This document shows, one piece after another, positions 1-9,140 of a stretch of DNA of 64,000 nt. The DNA is from Sulfitobacter sp. THAF37 (GTDB lineage: Bacteria; Pseudomonadota; Alphaproteobacteria; Rhodobacterales; Rhodobacteraceae). Location: positions 558,001-622,000 of the forward strand of contig NZ_CP045372.1 of NCBI RefSeq assembly GCF_009363555.1. Reading direction: 5' to 3'. The notes beneath the pieces are model-generated. The model saw only the letters and a list, made by a program, of their open reading frames with translations. It was not told the DNA's origin and did not search any database. Numbering within the stretch: the stretch's first letter is position 1; every line of letters starts with the position of its first letter. The translations under genes were made by a program, and so were the position numbers.

Positions 1-279
1 CTGCCGCTGCTGCTGGGCATTTCCATGTGGCTTCAGCAAAAGCTGAACCCGGCGCCCACCGATCCCACGCAACAGATGATCTTTGCCTGGATGCCCTGGG
101 TGTTCATGTTCATGCTGGGCAGCTTTGCCAGTGGCCTGGTGGTATACTGGATCGCGAACAACACGATCACCTTCACCCAGCAGTATCTGATCATGCGCAG
201 CCAGGGGTACAAGCCGGACCTGATGGGCAACATCATGGGCACGTTCAAACGCAAACCCAAGCCGGACGCAAAGAAATGA
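1..279 (+). CDS. yidC: Membrane protein insertase YidC, C-terminal end (5' cut by window edge)
   Basis: Only the last 92 codons are inside the window; the reading frame is open from base 1. The segment shows the final YidC/Oxa1 transmembrane helices, with the family-typical run LNPAPTDPTQQMIFAWMPWV, then a hydrophobic helix with a VVYWIANN turn and a basic Lys-rich tail. YidC inserts and folds inner-membrane proteins alone or with SecYEG. The stop overlaps the next gene's start (ATGA), so it is translationally coupled to the MOSC gene and engB, an order common in alphaproteobacteria. Confidence 0.93.
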   Translation: MPLLLGISMWLQQKLNPAPTDPTQQMIFAWMPWVFMFMLGSFASGLVVYWIANNTITFTQQYLIMRSQGYKPDLMGNIMGTFKRKPKPDAKK

Positions 280-1016
280 CCACGGTCACACAGCTCTTCC
301 GTCACCCTTTGAAAAGTCACGGACGCGAAGAGCTGCAGACCGTGGCCCTGACCGCCGGTCAGGCGATGCCCTATGACCGGCTCTGGGCTGTGGCGCATGA
401 CCACTCCAAGGCGGATGGGTCGGAATGGGCGAAATGCGTGAATTTCAGCATCGGCACCAAGGCCCCCAAACTGGCCGCGATCAATGCCGTTCTGCACCCG
501 GATGGCGAAACCCTGACATTGACCCACCCGGACCGGCCCGATCTGAGCTTCCGTCCCGACAGCGAGGGCGCGCGGCTGATCGAATGGGTGCAGCCGCTGG
601 TGCCCGAGGACCGGGCGCAACCCGACCGCATCCTGCGGCTGACAGGCCGCGGTTTCACCGACACCGACTATGCCTCGGTCAGCCTTTGCAACATGGCCTC
701 GCATCGCGCGGTCGAAGGAAAGGCGGGCACCGACCTGTCGAACCTGCGCTGGCGCGGCAACATCTGGTTCGACACCGGCCTGCCCTGGGACGAACTGGAC
801 TGGATCGGCAAGGACGTGACCGTCGGCGGCGCGGTGCTGCGGGTACGCGAACCGATCCGGCGCTGCCTGCATACGGCTGCCAACCCCGCGACCGGGGAAC
901 GCGACGTGGACACGCTGGGCCTTCTCAACACCTGGGACCATCAGGATTTCGGCGTCTACGCCGAGGTGATCCGCTCGGGTCCCGTGGCGACGGGCGACAA
1001 GGTGGAGCTGACCTGA
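276..1016 (+). CDS. MOSC domain-containing protein
   Basis: 246 aa. The N-terminus (PLKSHGREELQTVALTAG, then DRLWAVAHD) resembles the MOSC N-terminal beta-barrel. The C-terminal half carries the MOSC-type stretch RCLHTAANPATGERD followed by HQDFGVYAEVIRSG, with a conserved Cys near residue 190. MOSC proteins are molybdenum-cofactor-sulfurase-related and are often linked to sulfur or molybdenum chemistry; the substrate cannot be told from sequence. The ATG overlaps the yidC stop and the stop overlaps the engB start (TGATG). The start was chosen for that overlap; a longer upstream frame is only a yidC shadow. Confidence 0.85.
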   Translation: MTTVTQLFRHPLKSHGREELQTVALTAGQAMPYDRLWAVAHDHSKADGSEWAKCVNFSIGTKAPKLAAINAVLHPDGETLTLTHPDRPDLSFRPDSEGARLIEWVQPLVPEDRAQPDRILRLTGRGFTDTDYASVSLCNMASHRAVEGKAGTDLSNLRWRGNIWFDTGLPWDELDWIGKDVTVGGAVLRVREPIRRCLHTAANPATGERDVDTLGLLNTWDHQDFGVYAEVIRSGPVATGDKVELT

Positions 1017-1666
1017 TGCAACTGCCCTTCCCCGTCGCAGAGGACCCCGACACCCAGACGCTTGAAAAGGGCCGGTTGCTGTTCGCGGGCGAGACTGTCT
1101 TTGTGAAAGGCGTGGTCGCCATGGACGGGCTGCCGCCCGCCGACCGGATGGAGGTATGTTTTGCCGGGCGGTCAAACGTAGGCAAATCGACGTTGATCAA
1201 CGCGCTGACCGGGACCAAGGCGCTTGCGCGGGCGTCGAACACACCGGGCCGCACGCAGGAGATCAACTATTTCACTGCCGGTGACGGTCACTACCTCGTC
1301 GATCTGCCCGGCTATGGCTATGCCAACGCCCCCCTGCCGGTGGTGGAAAAATGGCAGCGCCTGCTGAAGCAGTACCTCGGCGGCCGCCAGACCCTGCGCA
1401 GGGCCTTTGTGCTGATCGACGCGCGCCACGGGGTCAAGAAGGTCGACGACGAGATCCTGTCGCTGCTGGACAGTGCCGCCGTGACCTTTCAGGTCGTCCT
1501 GACCAAGGCCGACAAGGTCAAGGAAAAGGACCGCGCAAAGGTGCTGGACCAGGTGCGCGGGGCGCTGTCGAAACACCCCGCGGCCTATCCCGAAATCGTC
1601 GTCACCTCTTCGGAAAAGGGCTGGGGCATCCCCACGCTTCGTGCCATCATCGCGACGCTGGAATAG
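1016..1666 (+). CDS. engB: Ribosome biogenesis GTP-binding protein EngB (YsxC/YihA)
   Basis: 216 aa, the usual family length. GTPase motifs are all visible: P-loop GRSNVGKST (residues 51-59), switch region with NTPGRTQ (about 75-81), G3 DLPGYGYA (96-103), G4 TKAD (163-166), and a C-terminal SSEKGWG corresponding to G5. EngB is an essential GTPase for late 50S subunit assembly. It starts inside the TGATG overlap with the MOSC gene and belongs to the same transcript as yidC. The 29-base gap to argB leaves room for read-through. Confidence 0.95.
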   Translation: MQLPFPVAEDPDTQTLEKGRLLFAGETVFVKGVVAMDGLPPADRMEVCFAGRSNVGKSTLINALTGTKALARASNTPGRTQEINYFTAGDGHYLVDLPGYGYANAPLPVVEKWQRLLKQYLGGRQTLRRAFVLIDARHGVKKVDDEILSLLDSAAVTFQVVLTKADKVKEKDRAKVLDQVRGALSKHPAAYPEIVVTSSEKGWGIPTLRAIIATLE

Positions 1667-1695
1667 CTCCGCCACCGATCCCGGAAATACAAGGC

Positions 1696-2559
1696 ATGAG
1701 AAAACAAGACATGAATCGCGACTGGATCGCCACCGCCAAGACCCTCAGCCAGGCTTTGCCCTACATGCAACGCTACGCCGATGCGACCGTTGTGATCAAA
1801 CTTGGCGGTCACGCCATGGGCAGCGACGAGGCGATGGATGAATTCGCCCGCGATGTGACGCTGATGCGCCAGGTCGGGGTGAACCCGGTGATCGTCCACG
1901 GCGGCGGTCCGATGATCAATGCCATGCTGGACCGGCTGAACATCCAGTCCGAATTCGTGGACGGCAAACGGGTCACAGATGCGGCGACCATGGAAGTGGT
2001 CGAGATGGTCCTGTCCGGCCTGGTAAATGCCCGCATCGTGCAGGCCATTTCCGAACAGGGCGGGCGCGCTGTGGGCCTTTCCGGTAAGGATTCCGGCCTG
2101 ATCGTCTGCGAACACGAAGACCCGCGCCTGGGGCTCGTGGGGCGGCCCACCCGCGTGAACCCCCGCATTCTGCGCGACATGGCGGACAAGGGGATCATCC
2201 CGGTGATCGCACCGCTGGGCATGGGCGACGGGGGCGAGACCTTTAACATAAACGGCGACACCGCCGCCGGTGCCATCGCCGCAGCACTCAAGGCCGACCG
2301 GCTGTTGCTGCTGACGGATGTGGCCGGGGTCAAGAACGCCGAAGGCGAGGTCCTGACCGAACTGACCGCCGCGCAAATCCGCGAGATGGTCGTGGACGGC
2401 ACCATCGCGGGCGGCATGATCCCCAAGACCGAGACTGCGCTTGAGGCACTGGAGGGCGGCGTGCGGGCTGCCGTGATCCTGGACGGTCGCGCGCCAAATG
2501 CCTGCCTCCTGGAGCTGTTCACCGAACACGGTGCGGGCAGCATCATCCGGCAGGGATGA
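1696..2559 (+). CDS. argB: Acetylglutamate kinase
   Basis: 287 aa. ArgB phosphorylates N-acetylglutamate, the second step of arginine synthesis. Amino-acid-kinase motifs seen: [11 protein letters not shown] (residues 32-42, phosphate-binding Lys/Gly loop), [10 protein letters not shown] (66-75), [16 protein letters not shown] in the middle, and [11 protein letters not shown] near the C-terminus. Two in-frame ATGs lie 15 bases apart (1696 and 1711). I prefer 1696 because roseobacter homologues as I recall them carry a few residues before MNRDWIATA, but 1711 is possible. The stop overlaps the next start (ATGA). Confidence 0.95.
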   Translation: MRKQDMNRDWIATAKTLSQALPYMQRYADATVVIKLGGHAMGSDEAMDEFARDVTLMRQVGVNPVIVHGGGPMINAMLDRLNIQSEFVDGKRVTDAATMEVVEMVLSGLVNARIVQAISEQGGRAVGLSGKDSGLIVCEHEDPRLGLVGRPTRVNPRILRDMADKGIIPVIAPLGMGDGGETFNINGDTAAGAIAAALKADRLLLLTDVAGVKNAEGEVLTELTAAQIREMVVDGTIAGGMIPKTETALEALEGGVRAAVILDGRAPNACLLELFTEHGAGSIIRQG

Positions 2560-3209
2560 ACCTGTCCGCGCTTCAGGACGGCGCGCGGGAAAGGTCGCTG
2601 AGCATCCTGGGCGGCTTCCACCCCGTACCTTCAGATGATGTGCCGCGGGCCTCCGAGACGATCCTGCTGCTGGGCCCCGACGAACCGGCCTTCTGGCCCG
2701 CGTTCCGCAACAGCCCGGAGGCGGAAGACGGTGGCGCCGACCCCATGGACCGCTGGTCGCGCCGGGTGATTGGCGGCTGGGCCGAGACACTGGGCGCGCG
2801 GGCGCTTTTTCCCTTTGGCGGCCCGCCGTTCCTGCCCTTTTACAGCTGGGCGCTGCGCAGCGGGCGGGTGCATGCCTCTCCGGTACAGTTCCTTGTGCAC
2901 GACACCGCGGGGATGATGGTGTCCTTCCGGGGGGCATTGGCCCTGACGGAACGGATTGCCCTGCCTGAGCCGCCGCCCGCACCTTGCGACACCTGCGTCG
3001 AAAGGCCCTGTGTCACCGCCTGCCCGGTGGGCGCGCTGACGCCAGCGGGGTACGATGTGCCCGCGTGCAAATCCTACCTCGATACGCCTGCCGGGTCCGC
3101 TTGCCTGACTGGCGGCTGCCGCGTGCGCACCGCCTGCCCCGTCTCGCACCGCTTCGGGCGGCTGGCGGCGCAATCCGAATACCACATGCGCCAGTTCAAA
3201 GGGGCCTGA
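2556..3209 (+). CDS. 4Fe-4S ferredoxin-like protein
   Basis: 217 aa. The C-terminal third has eight cysteines in ferredoxin arrangement: Cys144, 147, 152 and 156 (C-x2-C-x4-C-x3-C-P), then Cys171, 183, 188 and 194, the last also followed by Pro. Two 4Fe-4S clusters are therefore likely. The first 140 residues have no motif I recognise. The spacing recalls the iron-sulfur part of epoxyqueuosine reductase QueG, but the corrin-binding portion is absent, so this is not QueG. It overlaps argB by ATGA and sits 1 base before the phosphatase gene. The redox partner is unknown. Confidence 0.7.
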   Translation: MNLSALQDGARERSLSILGGFHPVPSDDVPRASETILLLGPDEPAFWPAFRNSPEAEDGGADPMDRWSRRVIGGWAETLGARALFPFGGPPFLPFYSWALRSGRVHASPVQFLVHDTAGMMVSFRGALALTERIALPEPPPAPCDTCVERPCVTACPVGALTPAGYDVPACKSYLDTPAGSACLTGGCRVRTACPVSHRFGRLAAQSEYHMRQFKGA

Positions 3210-3210
3210 C

Positions 3211-3702
3211 ATGAAACGCCTGATCCTGATGCGTCACGCGAAATCCGACTGGTCGGGCGCAAGCCTGAACGACCATGATCGCAGCCTGAACGCGCGGGGG
3301 CGCAGCAGCGCGCACGCCTTGGGCGACTGGCTGCGGCAGGAGGGTCTGATCCCGGACGAGGTGCTGTGCTCCTCGGCCACGCGCACCCGCGAGACGCTGA
3401 CCCTCCTGGCCCTGCCCGAGGGGATAGAGACGTCCTTTGCCCGCAAGCTCTACCTCGCGTCCATGGACGAGATTCTGGTGCAGTTGCAGCGGGCGCAGGG
3501 CGACACGGTGCTGGTGTTGGGCCACAACCCCGGCATCGGGATGTGCGCGGATGCAATCGTGACCGCACCGCCCGATCACCCGCAGTTCATGGCCTATCCC
3601 ACCGGCGCCACCCTGGTCGCCGATTTCGAGATCGACGACTGGTCCGCCGTCGGCTGGCACAGGGGAAAGTCCGCACATTTTGTCGTGCCACGGGAGCTTT
3701 GA
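3211..3702 (+). CDS. SixA-type histidine phosphatase family protein
   Basis: 163 aa. The N-terminus LILMRHAKSDWS carries the RH(G/A) signature of the histidine phosphatase (phosphoglycerate-mutase-like) superfamily. LVLGHNPGIG around residue 95-104 supplies the second catalytic His, and SSATRTRETL the conserved arginine region. The short length and RHAKS form match SixA-like phosphohistidine phosphatases. The true substrate is not evident. It is last in the operon; its end faces the aap operon across a shared hairpin. Confidence 0.85.
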   Translation: MKRLILMRHAKSDWSGASLNDHDRSLNARGRSSAHALGDWLRQEGLIPDEVLCSSATRTRETLTLLALPEGIETSFARKLYLASMDEILVQLQRAQGDTVLVLGHNPGIGMCADAIVTAPPDHPQFMAYPTGATLVADFEIDDWSAVGWHRGKSAHFVVPREL

Positions 3703-3735
3703 CAAAAAAGGCGCCCGCAGATGCGGACGCCTTCG
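3703..3735 (-). terminator. Factor-independent terminator of the aap operon
   Basis: Near-perfect 12-bp stem at 3708-3733 (AAGGCGTCCGCA read on the minus strand) with one mismatch and a very tight centre, followed on the minus strand by TTTTTTG. It lies 38 bases past the aapP stop. The plus-strand phosphatase gene ends right beside it, so it may work in both directions. Confidence 0.75.
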
Positions 3736-3773
3736 ACCTGCCTGCCTGCGGGTCTGTCTCTGAGAGCCTGATC

Positions 3774-4541
3774 CTAGTGCCCCAGGATCTGACTGAGGAA
3801 CAGCTGTGTCCGGGGCGACTGCGGATTGTTGAAGAACTCTTCCGGTTCGTTCTGCTCCACGATCTGGCCCTGATCCATAAAGATCACGCGGTTCGCCACC
3901 TGACGGGCAAAACCCATCTCGTGCGTCACGCACAGCATGGTCATGCCCTCCTCGGCCAGCTCGATCATCGTGTCCAGGACCTCCTTGATCATCTCGGGGT
4001 CCAGCGCCGACGTCGGCTCATCGAAAAGCATGATCCGGGGCCGCATGCACAAGGACCGCGCGATGGCGACGCGCTGCTGCTGGCCGCCCGACAACTGGCC
4101 GGGGTATTTGTCCGCCTGGTCGGGGATCTTGACCTTTTCGAGGAAATGCATCGCCGTTTCCTCGGCCTCTTTCTTGGGCGTCTTGCGCACCCAGATCGGC
4201 GCCAGCGTGCAGTTTTCAAGGATGGTCAGATGCGGGAAAAGGTTGAAGTGCTGAAAACACATCCCCACCTCCGACCGGATCTTGTCGATGTTCTTGAGGT
4301 CCGAGGACAGCACAGTGCCGTCCACTTCGATCCGGCCCTTCTGGTGTTCCTCCAGCGCGTTGATACAGCGGATCAGCGTGGACTTGCCCGACCCCGAGGG
4401 GCCGCAGATGACGATCCTTTCACCGCGATAGACCGTCAGGTCGATGTCGCGCAGCACATGGAACGTCCCGTACCACTTGTTCATGTTCTGGATCGAGATC
4501 GCGACCTCGTCCGACACTTTCATTTGCGTTGCAGTGGCCAT
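3774..4541 (-). CDS. aapP: General L-amino acid ABC transporter, ATP-binding protein AapP
   Basis: 255 aa. Classic ABC ATPase of the polar amino acid (PAAT) family: Walker [10 protein letters not shown] (47-55), Q-loop [12 protein letters not shown], signature [15 protein letters not shown], Walker [15 protein letters not shown], and switch His in CVTHEMGFA. It energises uptake of many L-amino acids through the AapQM channel. It is the last gene of aapJQMP on the minus strand, 14 bases after aapM, and is followed by a strong terminator. Confidence 0.95.
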   Translation of the reverse strand: MATATQMKVSDEVAISIQNMNKWYGTFHVLRDIDLTVYRGERIVICGPSGSGKSTLIRCINALEEHQKGRIEVDGTVLSSDLKNIDKIRSEVGMCFQHFNLFPHLTILENCTLAPIWVRKTPKKEAEETAMHFLEKVKIPDQADKYPGQLSGGQQQRVAIARSLCMRPRIMLFDEPTSALDPEMIKEVLDTMIELAEEGMTMLCVTHEMGFARQVANRVIFMDQGQIVEQNEPEEFFNNPQSPRTQLFLSQILGH

Positions 4542-4555
4542 GTCTCAGCCCTTTC

Positions 4556-5854
4556 TTAACGATGATCTGTCGCAAGGCGGCGTTCGAGCCACTGCGAATA
4601 TTGCGAGATGCCGTAGCAGACGACGAAGAACAGGATCGAGGCGAACATGAACAGTTCCCAGTAGACCCCGTTCCAGTCCGTGGAGGCCAGGATCGGACCC
4701 CGGATCATCCCCACGATGTCGAACAGCGAAATCACCGAAACCAGCGTGGTGTCCTTGAACAGACCCACCGCGATGTTCACGATACCCGGGATCGAGATCT
4801 TCAGCGCCTGGGGCAGGATGATCAGGCGGATGGCCTGGGCATAGTCCAGCCCCAGCGAATCCGCCGCCTCGTACTGACCCTTGGGCAACGCGGCCAGTCC
4901 GCCGCGGATCACTTCGGCGATATAGGCCGAAGCGAACATGGTGATCATGATCACGACCCGCAGGAACAGGTCCACGGTGGATTCGGGCGGAAAGAAATAG
5001 GCCAGCATCACGCTTGCGACGAACAGCAGGGTGATCAGCGGCACACCGCGAATGAACTCGATAAAGACCACGCTGATGCCCTTGATCAGCGGCATGTTCG
5101 ATTGCCGACCCAGCGCCAGCGCGATCCCGATGGGCAGCGACAGCGAAACACAGGTCACGCCCAGCATCAGGTTCAACATGAAGCCGCCCAAATCCCGGCT
5201 GGGGATGGCTTCCAGCATCGCGGAGCTGGAGGCGTCCTCCGGAATGAGAGCGCCGCCGATGAACCAGATGATCAGCGCAGCGGCGATCCCGCCAAAGAAC
5301 CCTTTGGCGAAACTGCTTTTCACGAAACGCGCATAGACAAAATAACCGACGACGAACCCGGCAAGCGCCAGCAATGGGGTCAGGATGGTCCCGCCCCAGA
5401 TCAGCCAATAGGCGATGAACGGGTAGAGCCCGGTAAAGATCAGCAGCTTGCGCGGCAGATCGAAGAACAGGACCGGTGCGGCCGCGAGGAACAGCATCAG
5501 CAGCGCCAGGTTGGGCCGCCAGTAAAGCTCCGACGGATATTTGAAACCGTAGAGCAACTGGTGCCAACGGTCCGTCAGGACGGAGAAACAGGCGGCGGAC
5601 CTGCCGTCGAGGATTTCGCGGCAGGCAGCGAGGCTGTTGGTGTTCCAGATGCCGCCCAGGATCCAGGGCAGGGTCGATGACAGCAGCAGCCAGATCAGAT
5701 AAATCGCGGCGATGGTCAGCAGCGCATTGGCCCAGGTGGGAAACAGATTGTCACGCACCCATTTGACTGGCCCTATCGCGGTCGAGGGCGGCGCAGCGGG
5801 CGGAATTGCGGTTTCCCGAACAAATGCGACGGATTCTGCGTGTGTGTCCGACAT
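4556..5854 (-). CDS. aapM: General L-amino acid ABC transporter, permease AapM
   Basis: 432 aa integral membrane protein with about eight hydrophobic segments. The C-terminal part has the PAAT permease EAA loop (AALPKGQYEAADSLGLDYAQ, then LPQALKISIPGI). It has the long periplasmic region after the first helix typical of AapM (NTNSLAACREIL). It pairs with AapQ to form the channel. The start lies one base from the aapQ stop, so translation is coupled. Confidence 0.95.
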   Translation of the reverse strand: MSDTHAESVAFVRETAIPPAAPPSTAIGPVKWVRDNLFPTWANALLTIAAIYLIWLLLSSTLPWILGGIWNTNSLAACREILDGRSAACFSVLTDRWHQLLYGFKYPSELYWRPNLALLMLFLAAAPVLFFDLPRKLLIFTGLYPFIAYWLIWGGTILTPLLALAGFVVGYFVYARFVKSSFAKGFFGGIAAALIIWFIGGALIPEDASSSAMLEAIPSRDLGGFMLNLMLGVTCVSLSLPIGIALALGRQSNMPLIKGISVVFIEFIRGVPLITLLFVASVMLAYFFPPESTVDLFLRVVIMITMFASAYIAEVIRGGLAALPKGQYEAADSLGLDYAQAIRLIILPQALKISIPGIVNIAVGLFKDTTLVSVISLFDIVGMIRGPILASTDWNGVYWELFMFASILFFVVCYGISQYSQWLERRLATDHR

Positions 5855-5855
5855 C

Positions 5856-7070
5856 TCAACGCTCCTTCAGCTTGGTGGCGTTGTTGTAGACGTTCATGAA
5901 CGCCGAGATCAGAAGCGAGATCGTCAGGTAGAACAGCATCAGCAGCAGGACGCATTCGATGGCCCGACCGGTCTGGTTCAGGGTGATGCCGCCCAGCGTC
6001 GCGGTGACATCGGCATAGCCCACGGCAATTGCCAGCGACGAGTTCTTTGTGATGTTGAGGTACTGCGAAATCAGCGGCGGGATGATCACACGCAGCGCCT
6101 GTGGCAGCACCACGAGGTTCATGATCCGTCCCGGACGCAGACCCAGCGCCGCGGCGGCTTCGGTCTGGCCTTTGGAAACCGACAGGATGCCCGCGCGAAC
6201 GTTTTCGGCGATGAAGGCACCGGTGTAGATGGACAGCGCGAACCACAGCGCGATCAGAGGCGCGCCGATCTTGATGCCGCCACCGAAGTTGAAACCCCTC
6301 AACTCGGGGTACTCAAGACCGATGGGCGACCCCAGGATGAAATACACCAGGATCGAAGGCAGCAGCAGGATCGCCAAGGACGGCCAGAGCATGGGCAGCA
6401 GGCGACCGGTGTCGTAAAGCAGCTTGGTGGCGTAGCGGCGGTAGATGAAAGCGCCGATGACCGACAGAACGAAGACGCCCAACACCACCAAGGACCCTGC
6501 CCCCCAGACCGGCGCGGGGATATAGACACCGCGGTTGGTAAAGGCGAAGGCGCCCAGCAGCATGGTTGAGGCCGGATCGTCCCCGCGGAACGCGCTGGGG
6601 GCGGGCATCGAGGCGGTCATCAGCGTGAAGATGATGATGATCCAGATCAGCACCGGGATGTTGCGGAATATCTCAACGTAGACCGCCATCAGTTTGCGCA
6701 CGAGCCAATTGGGAGAAAGCCGCAGCACGCCGGCGATCACACCGAAGATCGTTGCGGTCAGACAGGCCAGAAAGGCAACCAGCAAGGTGTTCAGGATGCC
6801 GACGACGGCGGCACGCAAATGGCTTGAACGGCTCGAATAGTCGATCAGGGTCTGGTTGATATCGTAATTCGACGGATTGCCAAGAAAATCATACGAGATG
6901 TTCAGCCCGGCAGCCCTGAGATTCTGGATCAGGTTGTTGCCGAGATAGGCGATTGCCAGCGCCAGCAGCAGCGCCGCGATGGCCTGCAAGGTCAGCGACC
7001 GATAGCGCGTGTCGTTCAACAGCATAGAAAGCCGGAACGACTCCTTAGGAGGGTCGGTGAGTGTTGTCAT
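5856..7070 (-). CDS. aapQ: General L-amino acid ABC transporter, permease AapQ
   Basis: 404 aa membrane protein. The N-terminal helix (LQAIAALLLALAIAYLGNNL) is followed by the AapQ-typical periplasmic stretch FLGNPSNYDINQTLIDYSS. The EAA motif is near the C-terminus (VSKGQTEAAAALGLRPG, then VVLPQALRVIIPPL). It lies 144 bases after aapJ, and that gap holds a strong hairpin which probably lowers permease expression relative to the binding protein. Confidence 0.95.
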   Translation of the reverse strand: MTTLTDPPKESFRLSMLLNDTRYRSLTLQAIAALLLALAIAYLGNNLIQNLRAAGLNISYDFLGNPSNYDINQTLIDYSSRSSHLRAAVVGILNTLLVAFLACLTATIFGVIAGVLRLSPNWLVRKLMAVYVEIFRNIPVLIWIIIIFTLMTASMPAPSAFRGDDPASTMLLGAFAFTNRGVYIPAPVWGAGSLVVLGVFVLSVIGAFIYRRYATKLLYDTGRLLPMLWPSLAILLLPSILVYFILGSPIGLEYPELRGFNFGGGIKIGAPLIALWFALSIYTGAFIAENVRAGILSVSKGQTEAAAALGLRPGRIMNLVVLPQALRVIIPPLISQYLNITKNSSLAIAVGYADVTATLGGITLNQTGRAIECVLLLMLFYLTISLLISAFMNVYNNATKLKER

Positions 7071-7176
7071 CAGATTGTTCCCTGTGTCCCAGCCCTGTTT
7101 TTTTTGATGCGCCTTTGCGGCACGGTCGGCGGGGTCATTATTGGTCTTCCTGACGGCCCGAGGGCCGAAAGCTGAG

Positions 7177-7203
7177 AAGGGCGCGGAAATACTCCGCGCC
7201 CTT
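7177..7203 (-). promoter_or_regulatory. Intercistronic hairpin between aapJ and aapQ
   Basis: Perfect 11-bp inverted repeat (AAGGGCGCGGA / TCCGCGCCCTT) with a 5-base loop, 12 bases past the aapJ stop. No T-run follows on the minus strand. Such hairpins after binding-protein genes typically stabilise the 5' transcript or partly terminate it, giving an excess of periplasmic receptor over permease. The role is inferred from structure and position. Confidence 0.75.
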
Positions 7204-7214
7204 CGTCTGTTTTC

Positions 7215-8231
7215 TTACCGGAAGGGCGGGCTGTAAAGCAGGCCGCCGTCTGTCCACTGGGCGTTCAGCCCGCGTGCCAGACCGATGGGAGTGTCTTCGC
7301 CGATGTTCGTGGCAAAAATCTCACCGTAGTTGCCCTGGCTTTCGATTGCGCGCTTGGCCCAGTCCGCGTCGAGGCCCAGCATCTCGCCCAGCGTCCCCTC
7401 GGTGCCCAGAAGGCGCGCGATTTCGGGATTGGTGGTCGAAGATGCCATTTCGTTGACGTTGGCCGAGGACACACCCAGCTCTTCGGCAGAGATCAGCGCG
7501 TTCAGGGTCCAACGGACCACGTCGCCCCATTCGTTGTCGCCGTGACGGACCAGCGGGCCCAGCGGCTCTTTCGAAACGATCTCGGGCAGCAGGACGTGGT
7601 CGCCGGGGTTCTCGAACGCGGCGCGCGTCGCGGCCAGGCCGGATGCGTCTGTCGTGTAGACGTCGCAGGCACCGGCAAGGTACTGCTGTTGCGCTTCGGC
7701 GTTGGTTTCGATCGGAACCGGCTCGTAGCTGATGTTGTTCACGCGGAAGAAGTCCGCGAGGTTCAGCTCGGTGGTTGTGCCGGTCTGGATGCAGACGGTC
7801 GCGCCATCCAGATCCTTGGCCGAGGACACGCCAAGCGCCTTGGGTACCATGAAGCCCTGACCGTCGTAGTAGTTGACGCCGATAAAGTCGAATTTCAGGT
7901 CAACATCGCGGGAGAAGGTCCATGTGGTGTTACGTGCCAGCATGTCGATCTCGCCCGAGGCGAGCGCGGTGAAACGGGTCTTGCCGGTGGTCGGGACGAA
8001 TTCGACAGCTGTCGCATCCCCCAGGACCGCAGCGGCGACTGCGCGGCAGACTGCGACGTCGAAGCCTTTCCATTCGCCGTTTGCATCCGGCGCGGCGAAA
8101 CCGATCAGACCGGTCGTCACGCCACAGTTCAGTGTGCCACGTGCCTTGACGTCGTCAAGCGTGGCGGCACCGGCAGCACCGGCAGCCAGACCCGCAACGG
8201 TCAATGCACCGAAAATTGCAGATTTGTTCAT
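7215..8231 (-). CDS. aapJ: General L-amino acid ABC transporter, periplasmic binding protein AapJ
   Basis: 338 aa. A signal peptide is clear (MNKSAIFGALTVAGLAAGAAG, cut near AGAA-ATLDD). The mature part starts DDVKARGTLNCGVTTGLIGFA, the usual opening of the general amino acid receptor (SBP family 3), and ends in LYSPPFR as AapJ proteins do. An upstream in-frame start would add nine residues ahead of the signal peptide. I chose the ATG at 8231 because AGGAAGAGGT sits just upstream. It is first gene of aapJQMP. Confidence 0.95.
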   Translation of the reverse strand: MNKSAIFGALTVAGLAAGAAGAATLDDVKARGTLNCGVTTGLIGFAAPDANGEWKGFDVAVCRAVAAAVLGDATAVEFVPTTGKTRFTALASGEIDMLARNTTWTFSRDVDLKFDFIGVNYYDGQGFMVPKALGVSSAKDLDGATVCIQTGTTTELNLADFFRVNNISYEPVPIETNAEAQQQYLAGACDVYTTDASGLAATRAAFENPGDHVLLPEIVSKEPLGPLVRHGDNEWGDVVRWTLNALISAEELGVSSANVNEMASSTTNPEIARLLGTEGTLGEMLGLDADWAKRAIESQGNYGEIFATNIGEDTPIGLARGLNAQWTDGGLLYSPPFR

Positions 8232-8426
8232 TTTTACCTCTTCCTGATAATCCGCCACGTTCTGGACGGTTGATCCGACATGGCAATGCCGGAGGCGATA
8301 CTGCGCAGGGTTTCCCGTACTCAGTGTAGGTCAATGTGGTAGGATTCCGCTCGAAAGGTCAAGGGTCCGGTCCGGACTTTTCGCCCGATAACGCCTCACG
8401 AAAACGCGGATCGCCCGGCTTTGCGG

Positions 8427-9140
8427 CTATTCCGCCTGGCACAATGCGAACATGCGCCATGCGTGCAGAAAGGCAGCCTTCTTGACTTCGGCCAGGGCTT
8501 CCGCAGCGTCATCCCGGCCCCATTGCTCGGCCTGCCACGCCTCGTCCAGACGGGAAATATCCCACAGCACCTCGATGTCGCGCGCCCCCATGGTCGCGGC
8601 AAAGCCCAGCACGAGAGACCCCGACAGGCTGACAAGATCGTGGAAGGCGGCCAATTCGAAGTTGTTCATCGCATGGGTCCGGCGACGCAGCACCTCCAGC
8701 GCATCGGGGTCCTGCGGCTGATGCATGATGCCCACGCGGGGTTCCAGCCGCGCGCCCAGCACCTCTGCCGCCCAGTCGAGCATGGGGTCCCAGTGCGCCT
8801 TCTGCCGCTTCACCAGTTCCTCGGGCGTGTCGGCGCGGTAGCACAATAGATCGCTGTCGCCATAGTCGGACAACATCTCTGCCACCTCGGCATGCTGGGA
8901 CGCGACCTTGTCGATCGCGGAATTTGCGGTTCTCGTCACCGGCATCAGGTTGGGATCTATCACCCCCTCCTGCGCGTCCCATTCGGCGGCGACCGCCTTG
9001 GCCATCGCCTGTGTCGGCAGGATCAGCGGCTGTTTCGCGGGCGTCTTGACCGGGCGCCCGTCCAGTTCGACGGTATGCCCTTGCGGCGCGGGCACCACTG
9101 TCGCGTCCTTCCAGAACCTCTTGGCCTTCCAGTCGCTCAT
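8427..9140 (-). CDS. ATP12-family F1-ATPase assembly chaperone
   Basis: 237 aa. It begins MSDWKAKRFWKDATV and contains the ATP12-type features LDGRPVKTPAK, the central DYGDSDLLCYRAD and the C-terminal WDISRLDEAWQAEQWG. In mitochondria Atp12 chaperones the F1 alpha subunit; alphaproteobacteria carry the same family. The start overlaps the stop of the HAD gene (ATGA), so it is coupled to it. Confidence 0.9.
   Translation of the reverse strand: MSDWKAKRFWKDATVVPAPQGHTVELDGRPVKTPAKQPLILPTQAMAKAVAAEWDAQEGVIDPNLMPVTRTANSAIDKVASQHAEVAEMLSDYGDSDLLCYRADTPEELVKRQKAHWDPMLDWAAEVLGARLEPRVGIMHQPQDPDALEVLRRRTHAMNNFELAAFHDLVSLSGSLVLGFAATMGARDIEVLWDISRLDEAWQAEQWGRDDAAEALAEVKKAAFLHAWRMFALCQAE

Noticed and set aside
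2556..3209. Epoxyqueuosine reductase QueG
   Set aside because: Only the iron-sulfur cysteines match; the cobalamin-binding part and the length do not.
4529..5680. 383-codon plus-strand frame, rich in Gln, Asp and His, opposite aapM
   Set aside because: It is antisense to a clear permease gene; the composition is that of a reverse-strand shadow in high-GC DNA.
8360..8380. GTCCGG/CCGGAC inverted repeat upstream of aapJ as a terminator or operator
   Set aside because: The arms nearly touch, leaving no loop, and no T-run follows on the minus strand.
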